A stretch of 64,000 nt of DNA from Blastococcus sp. VKM Ac-2987 (lineage in GTDB: Bacteria > Actinomycetota > Actinomycetes > Mycobacteriales > Geodermatophilaceae): NCBI RefSeq assembly GCF_026967805.1, contig NZ_JAPVBG010000002.1:878138-942137 (forward strand), given 5' to 3'. Under the pieces are notes generated by a model that worked only from the letters and a program-made list of their open reading frames with translations, was not told where the DNA came from and made no database searches. How positions within the stretch are numbered: the stretch's first letter is position 1; each line of letters begins with the position of its first letter. This document shows positions 46,230 through 55,351 of this stretch, piece by piece. The position numbers were made by a program, and so were the translations under genes.

Positions 46230-49186
46230 GGCTGCACCGGCTGTCGGTCACCGCGTTCGGCCCGTTCGCCGGCACGGTCGAGGTCGACCTCGACGAGGTC
46301 GGCCGGGACGGGCTGTTCCTGCTCTGGGGGCCCACGGGCGCGGGCAAGACGACCCTGCTCGACGCCGTGGTGTTCGCCCTCTACGGGCGGGTGCCCGGGG
46401 CGCGCGGCGAGGAGAAACGGCTGCGCAGCGACCACGCCGACGCGGCCACGCGCACGGAGGTCACCTGCGAGCTCACCCTGGGCGCGGAGCGGCTGCGGGT
46501 GGTGCGACGGCCGGAGCAGCAGCGGCCGAAGAAGCGCGGCGAGGGGTGGGCCACCGAGCAGGCGAAGCTGCTGGTCTCCCGGCTCACCGACGGCGGGTGG
46601 GAGCCGGTCAGCACGAGGATCGACGAGGGCTCCGAGCACCTGCGCACGCGGCTGGGGCTCGACGTCCACCAGTTCTGCCAGGTCGTGCTGCTCCCGCAGG
46701 GCGACTTCGCGCGGTTCCTGCGCGCCGAGCCCGAGCACCGGGCCGAGCTGCTGCGCACGCTCTTCGACGTCGACCGGTTCGCCCGGGCCGAGGACTGGCT
46801 GGCCGAGGAGCGCGCGGCGGCCCGCGAGCGCACCGCGGCGCAGCGCGCGCAGCTGGGCACGCTGGTCGCCCGGGTGGCCCAGATCGCCGACGTCGACGTG
46901 CCCGAGGAGCTCGCGCCGGAGCTCGTCGGGGCAGGTCCGGGCACCCGGGTCGTGCCGTGGGTGGAGAAGGTCCGCGTGGGGGCGACCCAGCGGTTGGCGG
47001 AGCAAGGGGCCCGGGCCGACGCGGCCGCCGCGGAGGTGGCGGCGATCGACGCCGAGCTGGCGGCCGCCCGGGCCCTGGCGGAGCGGCACGCCCGGCGGGC
47101 CCAGGCCGCGACGGAGCTGGCGAGGCTGGCCGAGCGGGAGCCGGCGCTCGCGCCCCTGCGCGCCGAGCGGGACGCCGGCCGCCGGGCCGAGCCGCTGCGC
47201 GACGTGCTGCAGGCGGCCGGGGCGGCGGCGCTGGCCGCGGAGCGCGCCGCGGTCGCGTCGACGACGGCAGTGACCGCCTGGCTGCCGGTCGCCGAGGGGC
47301 GGGAGGCCACGACGGCGCTGGCCCGGGAGCTGCGGGACCAGGCGGCCGAGGCGCGGGCGCTGCTGCCGGAGGTGGCGCGGGCGGCGGCCGTCGAGCGGGC
47401 CGTCGTCGCTCTGGACCGCACCGTGGCCGAGCTGGCCGAGCGCTGCGCCGACGGGGAGGGGGTCCTGGCCGGCTTCCCCGCCCGGCTCGCCGAGCAGGAG
47501 GAGCGGCTCGCCCGGGCGCGGGCCGCCGCGGCCGCGCTGCCGGGGCAGCGGAGCGCGCTGGAGACCGCGCAGGGCGCGCTCGAGGCGGCCCGGGCCGCCG
47601 CGTCGCTGGAGGGCCGGCTCTCGGGCCTGCGCGCGGACGTGCAGGTGCGCCGCGAGGCGTGGGCCGACGCCCGCGAGCACTGGCTGGACCTGCGCGGCCG
47701 GCGGCTCGACGGGATGGCCGCCGAGCTGGCCGCGGCGCTCGCGGACGGCGCCGACTGCCCCGTCTGCGGCGCCACCGAGCACCCGCGGCCGGCGGTGCAC
47801 GGCGGGGCGCGGGTCACCGCGGCCGACGAGGACGCCGCCCGGGCCGCAGCCGACGCCGAGGAGACCGCCCTCGCCACGGCGACCGCCCGGCTCGACGCCG
47901 CCGAGCGCGAGCTGGCCGGGCTGCGCGCCCGCGCGGGGGAGCTCCCGGTGCCGGAGCAGGCGGAGCGGGTCGCCGGCCTGACCTCCGCCGTGCGAGCCGC
48001 CGCGGAGCTGGCCGCAGGGCTCGCCGCGGCCGAGGCCGCGCTGCAGCGGCTGACCGGTGAGCGGGAGGCCGCCACCGCCCGGCTGGCCGCGGACCGCGAG
48101 GAGCGCCGGGCGCGGATCGCCGAGCGCGAGGCGCTCGCCCTGGGGCTGGCCGACCTGTCCGAGCGGCTGACCGCCGCGCGCGGCGACGACCCGGATCTCC
48201 CGGCCCGCGTCGCACGGCTGTCGGTGGCGGCCGACCGGTGCGAGGTGGTCGTCGCCGCCGAGGCCGAGGACGTGCGTGCGCGCGCCCAGGCGGGGACCGC
48301 CCGCCGGGCTGCCGAGGAGCGGGCGGGGGCCGCGGGCTTCGACGACGTGCTCGGCGCCGCGGCCGCCCTCCTCGAGCCCGGCCGCCTCACCCGGCTGGAC
48401 CGGGAGCTGGACGAGCACGACCAGCGGGTCGCGGTGCTGCGCGGGCGGCTGGCCGACGCCGAACTGGCGGACCTGCCCCCGCAGCCCGATCTCGGCGCGC
48501 TGGAGGACCGCTGTGCCGGCGTCACCCGGCGCCGGGAGGACGCGGTGGCCTCGCTGGAGCAGGCGCGGCGCTGCACGGCGTCCCTGGCCGATCTCGTCGG
48601 CCGGGTGACGGCCGCGGAGCTGGAGCTGGCCGAGCTGCGCGACTGGGCCGATCAGGTGACCGCGCTCGCCGACCTCGCCCACGGCCGAGGTGCCAACACC
48701 CGCCGGATGCGGCTGCAGTCGTTCGTCCTCGCCGCGCGCCTGGAGCAGGTGGCCGAGGTGGCCAGCCGGCGGCTGCTGGACATGTCCGGCGGCCGCTACA
48801 CCTTCCTGCACAGCGACGCGCAGGGCCGGCACGGCGCCCGGGGCGGGCTGGGGCTGGACGTCTTCGACGAGTACACCGGTGTCCGGCGGCCCACGAAGAC
48901 CCTCTCCGGCGGGGAGAGCTTCATGGCCTCCCTGGCACTGGCCCTCGGTCTCGCCGACGTCGTCACCGCAGAGACCGGAGGCGTGCGCATCGACACCCTG
49001 TTCGTCGACGAGGGCTTCGGCACCCTCGACGCGCAGGCGCTGGACGCGGTGATGACGGTGCTCGACGAGCTGCGCCGGGGCGGGCGCACGGTCGGCGTGA
49101 TCAGCCACCTGGAGGAGCTGCGCACCCGCATCCCCACGCGGCTCGAGGTCGTCGCGGGTCGCAACGGGTCCCGGCTGGCCGGCTGA
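46226..49186 (+). CDS. sbcC: Exonuclease SbcCD, ATPase subunit C (Rad50-like)
   Basis: This 986-residue SMC-like ATPase has an N-terminal Walker A WGPTGAGKTTLLDAVVFALYG and long Ala/Arg/Glu-rich coiled coils. The zinc-hook motif CPVC lies at residues 511-514, close to the midpoint. The C-terminal ABC half has FVLAARLEQVAEVASRRLLDMSGGRYTFL, signature LSGGESFMASLALALGLADVV and Walker B IDTLFVDEGFGTLD. It dimerises through the hook and tethers DNA ends for SbcD. It is translationally coupled to sbcD. Confidence 0.95.
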   Translation: MRLHRLSVTAFGPFAGTVEVDLDEVGRDGLFLLWGPTGAGKTTLLDAVVFALYGRVPGARGEEKRLRSDHADAATRTEVTCELTLGAERLRVVRRPEQQRPKKRGEGWATEQAKLLVSRLTDGGWEPVSTRIDEGSEHLRTRLGLDVHQFCQVVLLPQGDFARFLRAEPEHRAELLRTLFDVDRFARAEDWLAEERAAARERTAAQRAQLGTLVARVAQIADVDVPEELAPELVGAGPGTRVVPWVEKVRVGATQRLAEQGARADAAAAEVAAIDAELAAARALAERHARRAQAATELARLAEREPALAPLRAERDAGRRAEPLRDVLQAAGAAALAAERAAVASTTAVTAWLPVAEGREATTALARELRDQAAEARALLPEVARAAAVERAVVALDRTVAELAERCADGEGVLAGFPARLAEQEERLARARAAAAALPGQRSALETAQGALEAARAAASLEGRLSGLRADVQVRREAWADAREHWLDLRGRRLDGMAAELAAALADGADCPVCGATEHPRPAVHGGARVTAADEDAARAAADAEETALATATARLDAAERELAGLRARAGELPVPEQAERVAGLTSAVRAAAELAAGLAAAEAALQRLTGEREAATARLAADREERRARIAEREALALGLADLSERLTAARGDDPDLPARVARLSVAADRCEVVVAAEAEDVRARAQAGTARRAAEERAGAAGFDDVLGAAAALLEPGRLTRLDRELDEHDQRVAVLRGRLADAELADLPPQPDLGALEDRCAGVTRRREDAVASLEQARRCTASLADLVGRVTAAELELAELRDWADQVTALADLAHGRGANTRRMRLQSFVLAARLEQVAEVASRRLLDMSGGRYTFLHSDAQGRHGARGGLGLDVFDEYTGVRRPTKTLSGGESFMASLALALGLADVVTAETGGVRIDTLFVDEGFGTLDAQALDAVMTVLDELRRGGRTVGVISHLEELRTRIPTRLEVVAGRNGSRLAG

Positions 49187-49226
49187 GAGCGGAGCCGCGG
49201 GGCCACGACCGCCGGCAACGGGCGGC

Positions 49227-49251
49227 ACGCCCCACCGAGGTGGAGGGGCGT
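49227..49251. terminator. Bidirectional terminator hairpin
   Basis: ACGCCCC (49227-49233) pairs with GGGGCGT (49245-49251), and an inner ACC/GGT extends the stem. It lies between sbcC and the convergent coiled-coil gene and touches the latter's stop codon. Confidence 0.55.
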
Positions 49252-49799
49252 CAGCCGGTCGGCGGCGGGAAGGCGCGGTCCTCCAGGCGACGGATGCGCT
49301 CCTCGTACGCGGAGACGGCCGACAGGCGAGCGCGGATGCGGGCGTGCTCCTCGCGCACCACGTCGACCAGCATCCGGGACTCCGAGAGCTCGTCGTTCCC
49401 ACCGGCGTTCACGACCACCGGCCGGGCCTGTCGTTCCAGTCGCTGCTCGAAGCTGGCGGCCTGCGGCGCCAGCCGGGAGATCTGGTGGGCGTTCCAGGTG
49501 GCCTGCTCGTCGAGGCGCCGCAGCCGGTCCTCCGCGCTGCCCGTCACCTCGTCCAGCCGGTCGACGCGTTCGGAGACGTTCTTCAGGTCCACGGCCGCGG
49601 CCTTCAGGTCCAGGGCTGCGGGCAGCTGGTCGATGCGGTCCACCCGGTCGGCCAGCTGGTCGACACGGGCGGCGAGCGCGTCCAGCCGGCGGGAGAGGTC
49701 GTCCTCCCGCTCGACCAGCGGCCGGACCCCCTCGTCGACACGGGACCGGAGGGCCCGGTCGAGTCGCACACGGATCCTGTGCGGCAGCGGCAGCCTCAT
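49251..49799 (-). CDS. Coiled-coil protein of unknown function
   Basis: This 182-residue hydrophilic protein contains a run of heptads (DDLSRRLDALAARVDQLADRVDRIDQL, residues about 40-66) and further helical segments rich in Arg, Glu and Leu. No membrane span or signal peptide is visible. ATG 49799 is chosen because GAGGAGAG lies about 9 nt upstream; a longer frame continues to 49877 but overlaps the upstream gene. It lies 37 nt downstream of the sialyltransferase-like gene and is probably co-transcribed with it. I do not recognise a family. Confidence 0.6.
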   Translation of the reverse strand: MRLPLPHRIRVRLDRALRSRVDEGVRPLVEREDDLSRRLDALAARVDQLADRVDRIDQLPAALDLKAAAVDLKNVSERVDRLDEVTGSAEDRLRRLDEQATWNAHQISRLAPQAASFEQRLERQARPVVVNAGGNDELSESRMLVDVVREEHARIRARLSAVSAYEERIRRLEDRAFPPPTG

Positions 49800-49836
49800 T
49801 CGCTGAACTCTCCTCGGCACGTCGTCGTGGATCCGC

Positions 49837-50502
49837 TCAGGCCCACACGCGGGTGCGCCCGTCGGCCAGCCAACCACGCATCAGCTGCGCCTCGGCAGCC
49901 AGCCGGTGCTCCGGCGTGAGGGTGGTCGCGCTGCCCGACGCGTGCTCCCAGCTGGTCTGGCCGGGGTCGTCGATGAACGAGTAGCCGGCCAGCTCGACGC
50001 GGGCATCGGGAAAGGCGTCGTGCGCCCAGAACGCGGCCATGGTGCCGGTCGTGGACCACACGCCGTCGCGGAGGCTGTCCAGCCCCAGCGCGTCCGACAG
50101 CCGCAGCGTCAGGTCGGCGTTGGACAGGTGGACCTGGCCGAGATCACTCGGCCACCAGTCCGGAAGCGCCTCGCGCTCCCAGTGCAGGCGTCCGGGCTCG
50201 ACCAGGAGGTACAGCCGGTACTGGTAGTCCTCGAAGAACCAGCGCGTGGCCACCAGACCGCGGTGGAAGAACACCGCGTCGACCCGCTTGCCGTAGTTCG
50301 GCGGCTCGCCGTCCTCGTCGAGCCGGAAGCTGTTGACCCGGATCACCAGGTCGCAGCCGTCCACGGCCGCGGCCCGCTCGGGCGAGGGGAGCATCGGCTT
50401 GTTGCCCAGCACGGCGATCGACCGGATGCGTGGGTCCCGCGCGTAGCTGCGCACGAGCTCGCGCAGATCGTTGCGCCGCTGTTCCTCCACCGTCTCGCCC
50501 AT
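49837..50502 (-). CDS. Putative sialyltransferase-like glycosyltransferase (GT29-type motifs)
   Basis: The 221-residue soluble protein shows the sequence pattern of family GT29. A sialylmotif-L-like segment at residues 29-58 (IAVLGNKPMLPS...DLVIRVNSF) matches the animal pattern of a VVGN start, an acidic D.V and R.N. A motif-S-like segment at residues 149-176 (WSTTGTMAAFWA...VELAGYSF) follows, and HxxxxE (His199) near the end recalls motif VS. The protein lacks a signal peptide, so it should act in the cytoplasm. It is divergent from neuB and close to neuC and neuA, which would supply CMP-sialic acid. Another cytoplasmic glycosyltransferase fold is possible; this call rests on motifs read by eye. 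Confidence 0.55.
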   Translation of the reverse strand: MGETVEEQRRNDLRELVRSYARDPRIRSIAVLGNKPMLPSPERAAAVDGCDLVIRVNSFRLDEDGEPPNYGKRVDAVFFHRGLVATRWFFEDYQYRLYLLVEPGRLHWEREALPDWWPSDLGQVHLSNADLTLRLSDALGLDSLRDGVWSTTGTMAAFWAHDAFPDARVELAGYSFIDDPGQTSWEHASGSATTLTPEHRLAAEAQLMRGWLADGRTRVWA

Positions 50503-50663
50503 GTGGTCGCACCCCTCCCGCGAACGCGGCCGATCGTAGTGCGCGCGCCGGCTGCTGCCCCCGCCGCGCTGCCGGGAGGGCCGGGGCGGGTGGGCCTGCT
50601 GTGGCACCGGGGCACGGTGTGCCGGGCGTTTCCCGGCGTCCGTGCCCGGAGGTCCGCGTCCTC

Positions 50664-50669
50664 TACCGT
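50664..50669 (+). promoter_or_regulatory. -10 box (TACCGT) for neuBC
   Basis: TACCGT ends 7 nt before the neuB ATG at 50677. The 174-bp gap to the divergent glycosyltransferase gene should contain both promoters. Confidence 0.6.
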
Positions 50670-50676
50670 GGGGCGC

Positions 50677-51726
50677 ATGTCGGCACCTGCCCCGAAGATG
50701 ACGATCGGTGCCCGCGCGATCGGGCCCGGGCACCGTCCCCTGGTCATCGCCGAACTCGGCATCAACCACGACGGCGACCTCGACCGGATGCACCGCATGA
50801 TCGACGACGCGGCCGACGCCGGGGTCGAGTGCGTCAAGTTCCAGTCGCACGTCGTCGAGGACGAGATGATCCCCAACGACGTCGTCCCGGGGAACGCCGA
50901 CGAGTCGATCTACACGATGATGCAGCGCTGCGCCCTCTCCGCCGCCGAGGAGAAGGACGTCTTCGCGCACGCGCACGACCGCGGGTTGATCGCACTGTCC
51001 ACGCCGTTCAGCCGTGCCGCGGCCGACCGTCTGGCCGGTCTCGACGTCCCGGCCTTCAAGATCGGCTCGGGCGAGTGCAACAACTACCCACTGGTCCGGC
51101 ACATCGCCTCGTTCGGCAAGCCGGTGCTGCTCAGCACGGGGATGAACGACGTCTCCACGATCCGCCCGTCGGTCGAGCTGCTCCGCTCCGCCGGCGTTCC
51201 TTTCGCGCTGATGCACTGCACGAGCCTCTACCCGACGCCGCCGGAGAAGGTGCGCCTCGGCGGGATCACCGAGCTGCAGGAGGCGTTCCCCGACGCGGTG
51301 CTCGGACTGTCGGACCACACCACGTCCATCTACGCCTGCCTCGGCGGGGTGGCGGTGGGCGCAGACGTCCTGGAGCGCCACTTCACCTCGGACCTGTCCT
51401 GGCCCGGGCCCGACATCCCGATCTCCAGCCTGCCGGCCGACTTCGGCCGTCTGGTCGAGGGTGCGGACGTCCTGGCGGCAGCACGCGGCGGACGCAAGGA
51501 GATCCTCCCGGAGGAGCAGCCCACCATCGACTTCGCGTACGCGTGCGTGGTGACCACCGCCCGCGTGACGGCCGGCGAGCCGTTCGGCGTCGACAACGTG
51601 TGGGTCAAGCGCCCGGGTACCGGCGAACTCAAGGCCGTCGACTACGACGCGGTGCTGGGCCGGGTGGCCGCCCGCGACCTGCCCGCCGACGTGCAGCTGT
51701 CCTGGGCCGACCTGGCGGCCGGGTGA
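50677..51726 (+). CDS. neuB: N-acetylneuraminate (nonulosonate) synthase
   Basis: This 349-residue enzyme condenses PEP with ManNAc (or a related hexose) to form a nonulosonic acid. Its NeuB barrel shows VIAELGINHDGDLDRMHRMIDDAADAGVECVKFQ, STPFSRAAADRL, FKIGSGECNNYPL, LSTGMNDVSTI, HCTSLYPTPPEKVRLGGI and LGLSDHTTSI. The C-terminal SAF/antifreeze-like domain is present (RVTAGEPFGVDNVWVKRPGTGELKAVDYDAVLGR). No dehydratase/aminotransferase genes for legionaminate or pseudaminate lie nearby, so N-acetylneuraminate itself is the simplest product. It overlaps neuC by 4 nt (GTGA). Confidence 0.9.
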   Translation: MSAPAPKMTIGARAIGPGHRPLVIAELGINHDGDLDRMHRMIDDAADAGVECVKFQSHVVEDEMIPNDVVPGNADESIYTMMQRCALSAAEEKDVFAHAHDRGLIALSTPFSRAAADRLAGLDVPAFKIGSGECNNYPLVRHIASFGKPVLLSTGMNDVSTIRPSVELLRSAGVPFALMHCTSLYPTPPEKVRLGGITELQEAFPDAVLGLSDHTTSIYACLGGVAVGADVLERHFTSDLSWPGPDIPISSLPADFGRLVEGADVLAAARGGRKEILPEEQPTIDFAYACVVTTARVTAGEPFGVDNVWVKRPGTGELKAVDYDAVLGRVAARDLPADVQLSWADLAAG

Positions 51727-52862
51727 GCGAGCCGGCCAGGGCCCGCCGCATCATCGGCATCACCGGTACGCGCGCCGACTTCGGCAAGATGCGCGACGTC
51801 TTCCTCGGCTTGCAGGACGCTCCCGACGTCGACTTCTCGCTGGTGGTCACCGGTATGCACCTGCTGCACCGGTACGGCTACACGGTCCGCGAGATCGAGC
51901 GCGCCGGGCTGCGGCGCGTCCACCACGTGCCCAACCAGGTCGAGGACGAGCCGATGGCGCTGGTCCTCGCGAACAGCTTGAACTCCATCGCTCGGCTGCT
52001 GCTCGCCGAGTCCGCCGACATGGTGCTCGTGCACGGGGACCGCGTCGAGGCGCTGGCCGGCGGGCTGGCCGGCAGCCTGACCAACACCCGGGTCGCCCAC
52101 GTGGAGGGCGGCGAGGTCTCCGGGACGATCGACGACTCGATCCGGCACTCGCTGACCAAGCAGGCGCACGTCCACTTCGTGGCCAACGAGTCGGCCTGCG
52201 CCCGGGTCCGGCAGCTGGGGGAGGACGAGGACCGCATCTTCGTCGTGGGCAGCCCGGAGGCCGATGCGCTCGCTGTCGCGGCGGTCAGCCCGTTGGGGCC
52301 GGTGCGCGAACGGTACGGGACGCCCGAGCCGCCGTACGGGATCGTGGCCATGCACCCCGTCACCACCGAGGTCGGTACCAACCGCCGCCAGGCCGAGGAG
52401 CTCGTGGACGCCGTCCTGGAGCTCGGAGGCTCCTGGGTGGTGATCGACCCGAACAACGACGAGGGCACCCCCGACGTCCGGGCCGCGCTCGAGCGCCTGC
52501 ACGGGCGGCCGGGGATCGTCCGGCTGCCGTCGATGCGGTTCCCCGCGTACCTGACCCTGCTCCGGCACGCGGAGGTGATCGTCGGGAACTCCAGCAGCGG
52601 GGTCCGGGAGGCGCCGGTGCTCGGAACCCCTGCCGTCGACGTGGGCTCCCGGCAGAACGGCCGGTCCCCGGCGACGTCGGTGCAGCACGTCGCGGCCCGT
52701 GCCGGAGAGATCGCGGCTGCCGTCCGCCAGGCCCGGGCACAGGGGCCGACGCCGCCGGAGGAGCACTTCGGATCTGTGGGGGCAGCCGGGCGCATCGTGT
52801 CCCTGCTGCGGGATGACGCGGTGTGGCAGTTGCCGCTGCAGAAGCGGTTCGCCGACCGCTGA
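51723..52862 (+). CDS. neuC: UDP-N-acetylglucosamine 2-epimerase, hydrolysing type
   Basis: The 379-residue protein has the GT-B fold of WecB/NeuC enzymes. Landmarks are ITGTRADFGKMRDVF at residues 11-25 (TR.D..K), VLVHGDRVEALAGGLAG near residue 100, HVEGGEVSGTIDDSIRHSLTKQAHVHFVANE, VVGSPEADAL and GNSSSGVREAPVLGTPAVDVGSRQNGR near residue 300. The NSSSG...G.R..GR pattern and partnership with neuB fit NeuC, which yields ManNAc and UDP, rather than the non-hydrolysing epimerase. The stop lies 7 nt from the end of convergent neuA. Confidence 0.88.
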   Translation: MSEPARARRIIGITGTRADFGKMRDVFLGLQDAPDVDFSLVVTGMHLLHRYGYTVREIERAGLRRVHHVPNQVEDEPMALVLANSLNSIARLLLAESADMVLVHGDRVEALAGGLAGSLTNTRVAHVEGGEVSGTIDDSIRHSLTKQAHVHFVANESACARVRQLGEDEDRIFVVGSPEADALAVAAVSPLGPVRERYGTPEPPYGIVAMHPVTTEVGTNRRQAEELVDAVLELGGSWVVIDPNNDEGTPDVRAALERLHGRPGIVRLPSMRFPAYLTLLRHAEVIVGNSSSGVREAPVLGTPAVDVGSRQNGRSPATSVQHVAARAGEIAAAVRQARAQGPTPPEEHFGSVGAAGRIVSLLRDDAVWQLPLQKRFADR

Positions 52863-52869
52863 GCGGCGC

Positions 52870-53574
52870 TCAGTCCTCGCCGAGCTCGCGCGCCGCCCGT
52901 CGCACCCGTTCGAGGTCCGCCACGGTGTCCACGTCGGCGCTCCGCTCGACGGGCATCGGCACCGCCGCCACCTCCGGGACGATCACCGAGTCCGCGGCGC
53001 GCATGGCGCCCAGGGCGGTGGCGTAGACGGCGCCGTTGATCCGCAGCGCCTCGGGGAGCTCCTGCCGCGGAGCCTCGAGATCGGGCCAGGTGCGCACCGG
53101 GCGGACGGACCCGTCCGGCCCCACCAGCAGCTGCTTCCAGGGATGGTGGTCGGCGGTGGTCACGGTGAGGGTCGTGCGCACGTCGCCCCGGGCGTGCCGC
53201 TCGAGGACGGCGCGGACGTCGTCGGCGGTGCGCAACGGGGATGTCGGCTGGAGCAGGACGACCGTCGTGTCGTCCGGCAGGTCCAGCGTCCGGGCCGCGT
53301 GCAGCAACGCGGACACCGTCCGGCTGCTGCCGGTCGACAGCTCCGCCGGCCGGAGGACGACCGTCGCCCCGAGCCGCTCGGCCTCCTCGGCGATGTCGGT
53401 CCCGTCGGTGCTGACGACGACCTGTTCGATACCGGCTCCGCGCGCGCTGCGGACGGCGCGGGCCACCAGGGACGCGTTCCCGACCGTCATCAGGTTCTTC
53501 CCCGGCAGGCCACGTGAGCCGGCCCGGGCCGGGACGACGGCGACGGCCCGGCCCGGCGGCGCCGGCACGCTCAC
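52870..53574 (-). CDS. neuA: CMP-N-acetylneuraminate cytidylyltransferase (CMP-sialic acid synthetase)
   Basis: The 234-residue nucleotidyltransferase begins VAVVPARAGSRGLPGKNLMTVGN, the CTP-binding loop of NeuA-type enzymes. It continues with VVVSTDGTDIAEEAERLGA, LLQPTSPLRTADDVRAVLE near residue 100, LRINGAVYA, and the metal-binding SADVDTVADL near the C-terminus. It activates sialic acid to the CMP sugar. It is transcribed opposite to neuBC, coupled by GTGA to the upstream gtrA gene. No sugar O-acetylesterase domain is fused to it. Confidence 0.88.
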   Translation of the reverse strand: MSVPAPPGRAVAVVPARAGSRGLPGKNLMTVGNASLVARAVRSARGAGIEQVVVSTDGTDIAEEAERLGATVVLRPAELSTGSSRTVSALLHAARTLDLPDDTTVVLLQPTSPLRTADDVRAVLERHARGDVRTTLTVTTADHHPWKQLLVGPDGSVRPVRTWPDLEAPRQELPEALRINGAVYATALGAMRAADSVIVPEVAAVPMPVERSADVDTVADLERVRRAARELGED

Positions 53575-54059
53575 CGGACCCGCTCGGCCACGGGCGGCTG
53601 CTCCCGGGGCGTCGCGGACTCCTCCACGAACACCCACCGCCGGTACGCGAGGAAGCGCAGCACCGTGCCGAGCCCGATGGAGAGGAGGTTGGCGCCCTGC
53701 AGCACCAGGGCGCTGTCCTGCCCGAGGGGGTAGCGGACGACGCCGATGATGGTCAGGCCCAGGAGCAGTGCGGCGGCGTTGACCGCGACGAACAGGGTGT
53801 ACTCACGGCGCAGGCCGGTGCGGGCACGGTCGGCGAACGACCAGAACCGGTGCCCGACGAAGGCGAGGGTCATCGAGACCAGGGTGGCCAGCAGCTTCGA
53901 CGTCACCGCCCCCAGACCCACGTGGGCGTAGAGCAGCTGGAACAGGCCCACGTCGACCAGGAAGCACACCGCGCCCACGACGCCGAAGGCGCCGAGCTCC
54001 CGCATCAGTCGGCTCGGGCCGTCGCGCAGGAGCCGGCGCAGCTGCGCGAGGGAGGCCAC
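53571..54059 (-). CDS. GtrA-family membrane protein
   Basis: The 162-residue protein has four hydrophobic segments: ELGAFGVVGAVCFLVDVGLFQLLY, VTSKLLATLVSMTLAFVGHRFWSF, YTLFVAVNAAALLLGLTIIGV and LQGANLLSIGLGTVLRFLAYRRWVF. The RFWSF and R-W-V/F motifs at loop ends are the GtrA hallmarks. Family members are thought to help flip polyprenyl-linked sugars or assist surface glycan synthesis. The overlap with neuA makes a role in moving a sialylated or related glycan plausible. However, GtrA next to purK is also a common actinobacterial arrangement. GTG start with TAGACT 7 nt upstream. Confidence 0.85.
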   Translation of the reverse strand: MASLAQLRRLLRDGPSRLMRELGAFGVVGAVCFLVDVGLFQLLYAHVGLGAVTSKLLATLVSMTLAFVGHRFWSFADRARTGLRREYTLFVAVNAAALLLGLTIIGVVRYPLGQDSALVLQGANLLSIGLGTVLRFLAYRRWVFVEESATPREQPPVAERVR

Positions 54060-54066
54060 GGGCTCC

Positions 54067-54072
54067 AGTCTA
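54067..54072 (-). promoter_or_regulatory. -10 box (TAGACT, minus strand) for gtrA-neuA
   Basis: On the minus strand TAGACT ends 7 nt before GTG 54059, within a compact 70-bp divergent promoter region shared with purK. Confidence 0.55.
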
Positions 54073-54114
54073 CGGAGGGACCCGGACGGTGCTCGGGCCG
54101 CGCGGGCGCCGGGC

Positions 54115-54120
54115 TAGCCT
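54115..54120 (+). promoter_or_regulatory. -10 box (TAGCCT) for purKE
   Basis: TAGCCT ends 9 nt before the purK ATG at 54130. There is no Shine-Dalgarno sequence. Confidence 0.5.
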
Positions 54121-54129
54121 TCGGGCACC

Positions 54130-55335
54130 ATGCCTGCGCCCCTGCACCCGCACACCGGACTTCCCGTGGTGGCCATGATCGGCGGCGGTCAGCTCGCCCG
54201 CATGACCCACCAGGCCGCCGTCGCCCTCGGCCAGTCGCTGCGGGTCCTGGCCGCCGGCCCCGACGAGTCGGCCGCGCTCGTCGCCACCGACGTGCGGATC
54301 GGTGACCACCGGGACCTGGACGCGCTGCGCGCCGTGGCCGACGGCGCCACCGTCGTCACCTTCGACCACGAGCACGTGCCGACCGAGCACCTGGCGGCGC
54401 TCGAGGCGGCGGGCACCCGGGTCGCGCCCGGCCCGCGGGCACTGGTGCACGCCCAGGACAAGCTGGTCCTCCGGCGGGCGCTGGCCGAGGCGGGGGAGCC
54501 CCAGCCGGCGTGGGCGGAGGCGTCCTCGGCCGCCGACGTCGAGGAGTTCGCCCGCACCGCCGGGTGGCCGGTCGTCCTGAAGACCCCGCGCGGCGGCTAC
54601 GACGGCAAGGGCGTCTTCGTCGTGCGGGACGTCGCGGCGGCGACGGCGCTGCTGGAGCGGCACGGCACCCTGCTGGCCGAGCAGCGCGTGGCGATGGTTC
54701 GGGAGCTGTCCGCCCAGGTGGCCCGCTCGCCGTTCGGCCAGGTGGCGGTGTGGCCGGTGGTGGAGACCGTCCAGCGCGACGGGGTGTGCGCCGAGGTGGT
54801 CGCCCCGGCGCCCGGCCTCTCGGAGGAGCGCGCGGCCGCCGCGCAGGAGCTCGCCGTGCGGATCGCCGACTCCCTCGGCGTCGTGGGCATGCTCGCCGTC
54901 GAGCTGTTCGAGACCACGGACGGCGTGCTGGTCAACGAGCTGGCCATGCGCCCGCACAACTCCGGCCACTGGACCATCGAGGGCGCCCGCACGAGCCAGT
55001 TCGAGCAGCACCTGCGCGCGGTCCTCGACTACCCGCTGGGCTCGACGGCGATGACCGCCCCGGTCGCGGTGATGGCCAACGTCCTGGGTGGTGCCGCGGC
55101 GGCCGAGGGCTGGTCGGGGCCGGCGCTCGACGAGCGCGTGCACCACTTCATGGCGCACTGGCCGGACGTGAAGCTGCACTGGTACGGCAAGACCCAGCGC
55201 CCGGGCCGCAAGCTCGGGCACGTGACGGCGCTGGGCGACGACGTCGCCGAGGTGCGGGCCCGGGCGGTCGCCGCCGCGCGCTATCTCGCCGACGGGGTCG
55301 TGGACCCCGCCTTCGCCTTCGAGCACGACCACTGA
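54130..55335 (+). CDS. purK: 5-(carboxyamino)imidazole ribonucleotide synthase
   Basis: This 401-residue ATP-grasp enzyme carboxylates AIR to N5-CAIR in purine synthesis. It begins [18 protein letters not shown], with the pre-ATP-grasp Rossmann motif. Other family markers are [13 protein letters not shown], the loop [15 protein letters not shown] near residue 155, [31 protein letters not shown] near residue 275 and [16 protein letters not shown] near the C-terminus. The gene is followed by purE after 16 nt. Confidence 0.94.
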   Translation: MPAPLHPHTGLPVVAMIGGGQLARMTHQAAVALGQSLRVLAAGPDESAALVATDVRIGDHRDLDALRAVADGATVVTFDHEHVPTEHLAALEAAGTRVAPGPRALVHAQDKLVLRRALAEAGEPQPAWAEASSAADVEEFARTAGWPVVLKTPRGGYDGKGVFVVRDVAAATALLERHGTLLAEQRVAMVRELSAQVARSPFGQVAVWPVVETVQRDGVCAEVVAPAPGLSEERAAAAQELAVRIADSLGVVGMLAVELFETTDGVLVNELAMRPHNSGHWTIEGARTSQFEQHLRAVLDYPLGSTAMTAPVAVMANVLGGAAAAEGWSGPALDERVHHFMAHWPDVKLHWYGKTQRPGRKLGHVTALGDDVAEVRARAVAAARYLADGVVDPAFAFEHDH

Positions 55336-55351
55336 GCGCCGAGGAGGCCCC

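Noticed and set aside
46082..49402. A 1106-codon minus-strand frame opposite sbcC
   Set aside because: Composition is Gly/Arg/Leu/Pro-rich with no domain, as expected for the antisense of a GC-rich gene. The plus-strand frame has all SbcC motifs.
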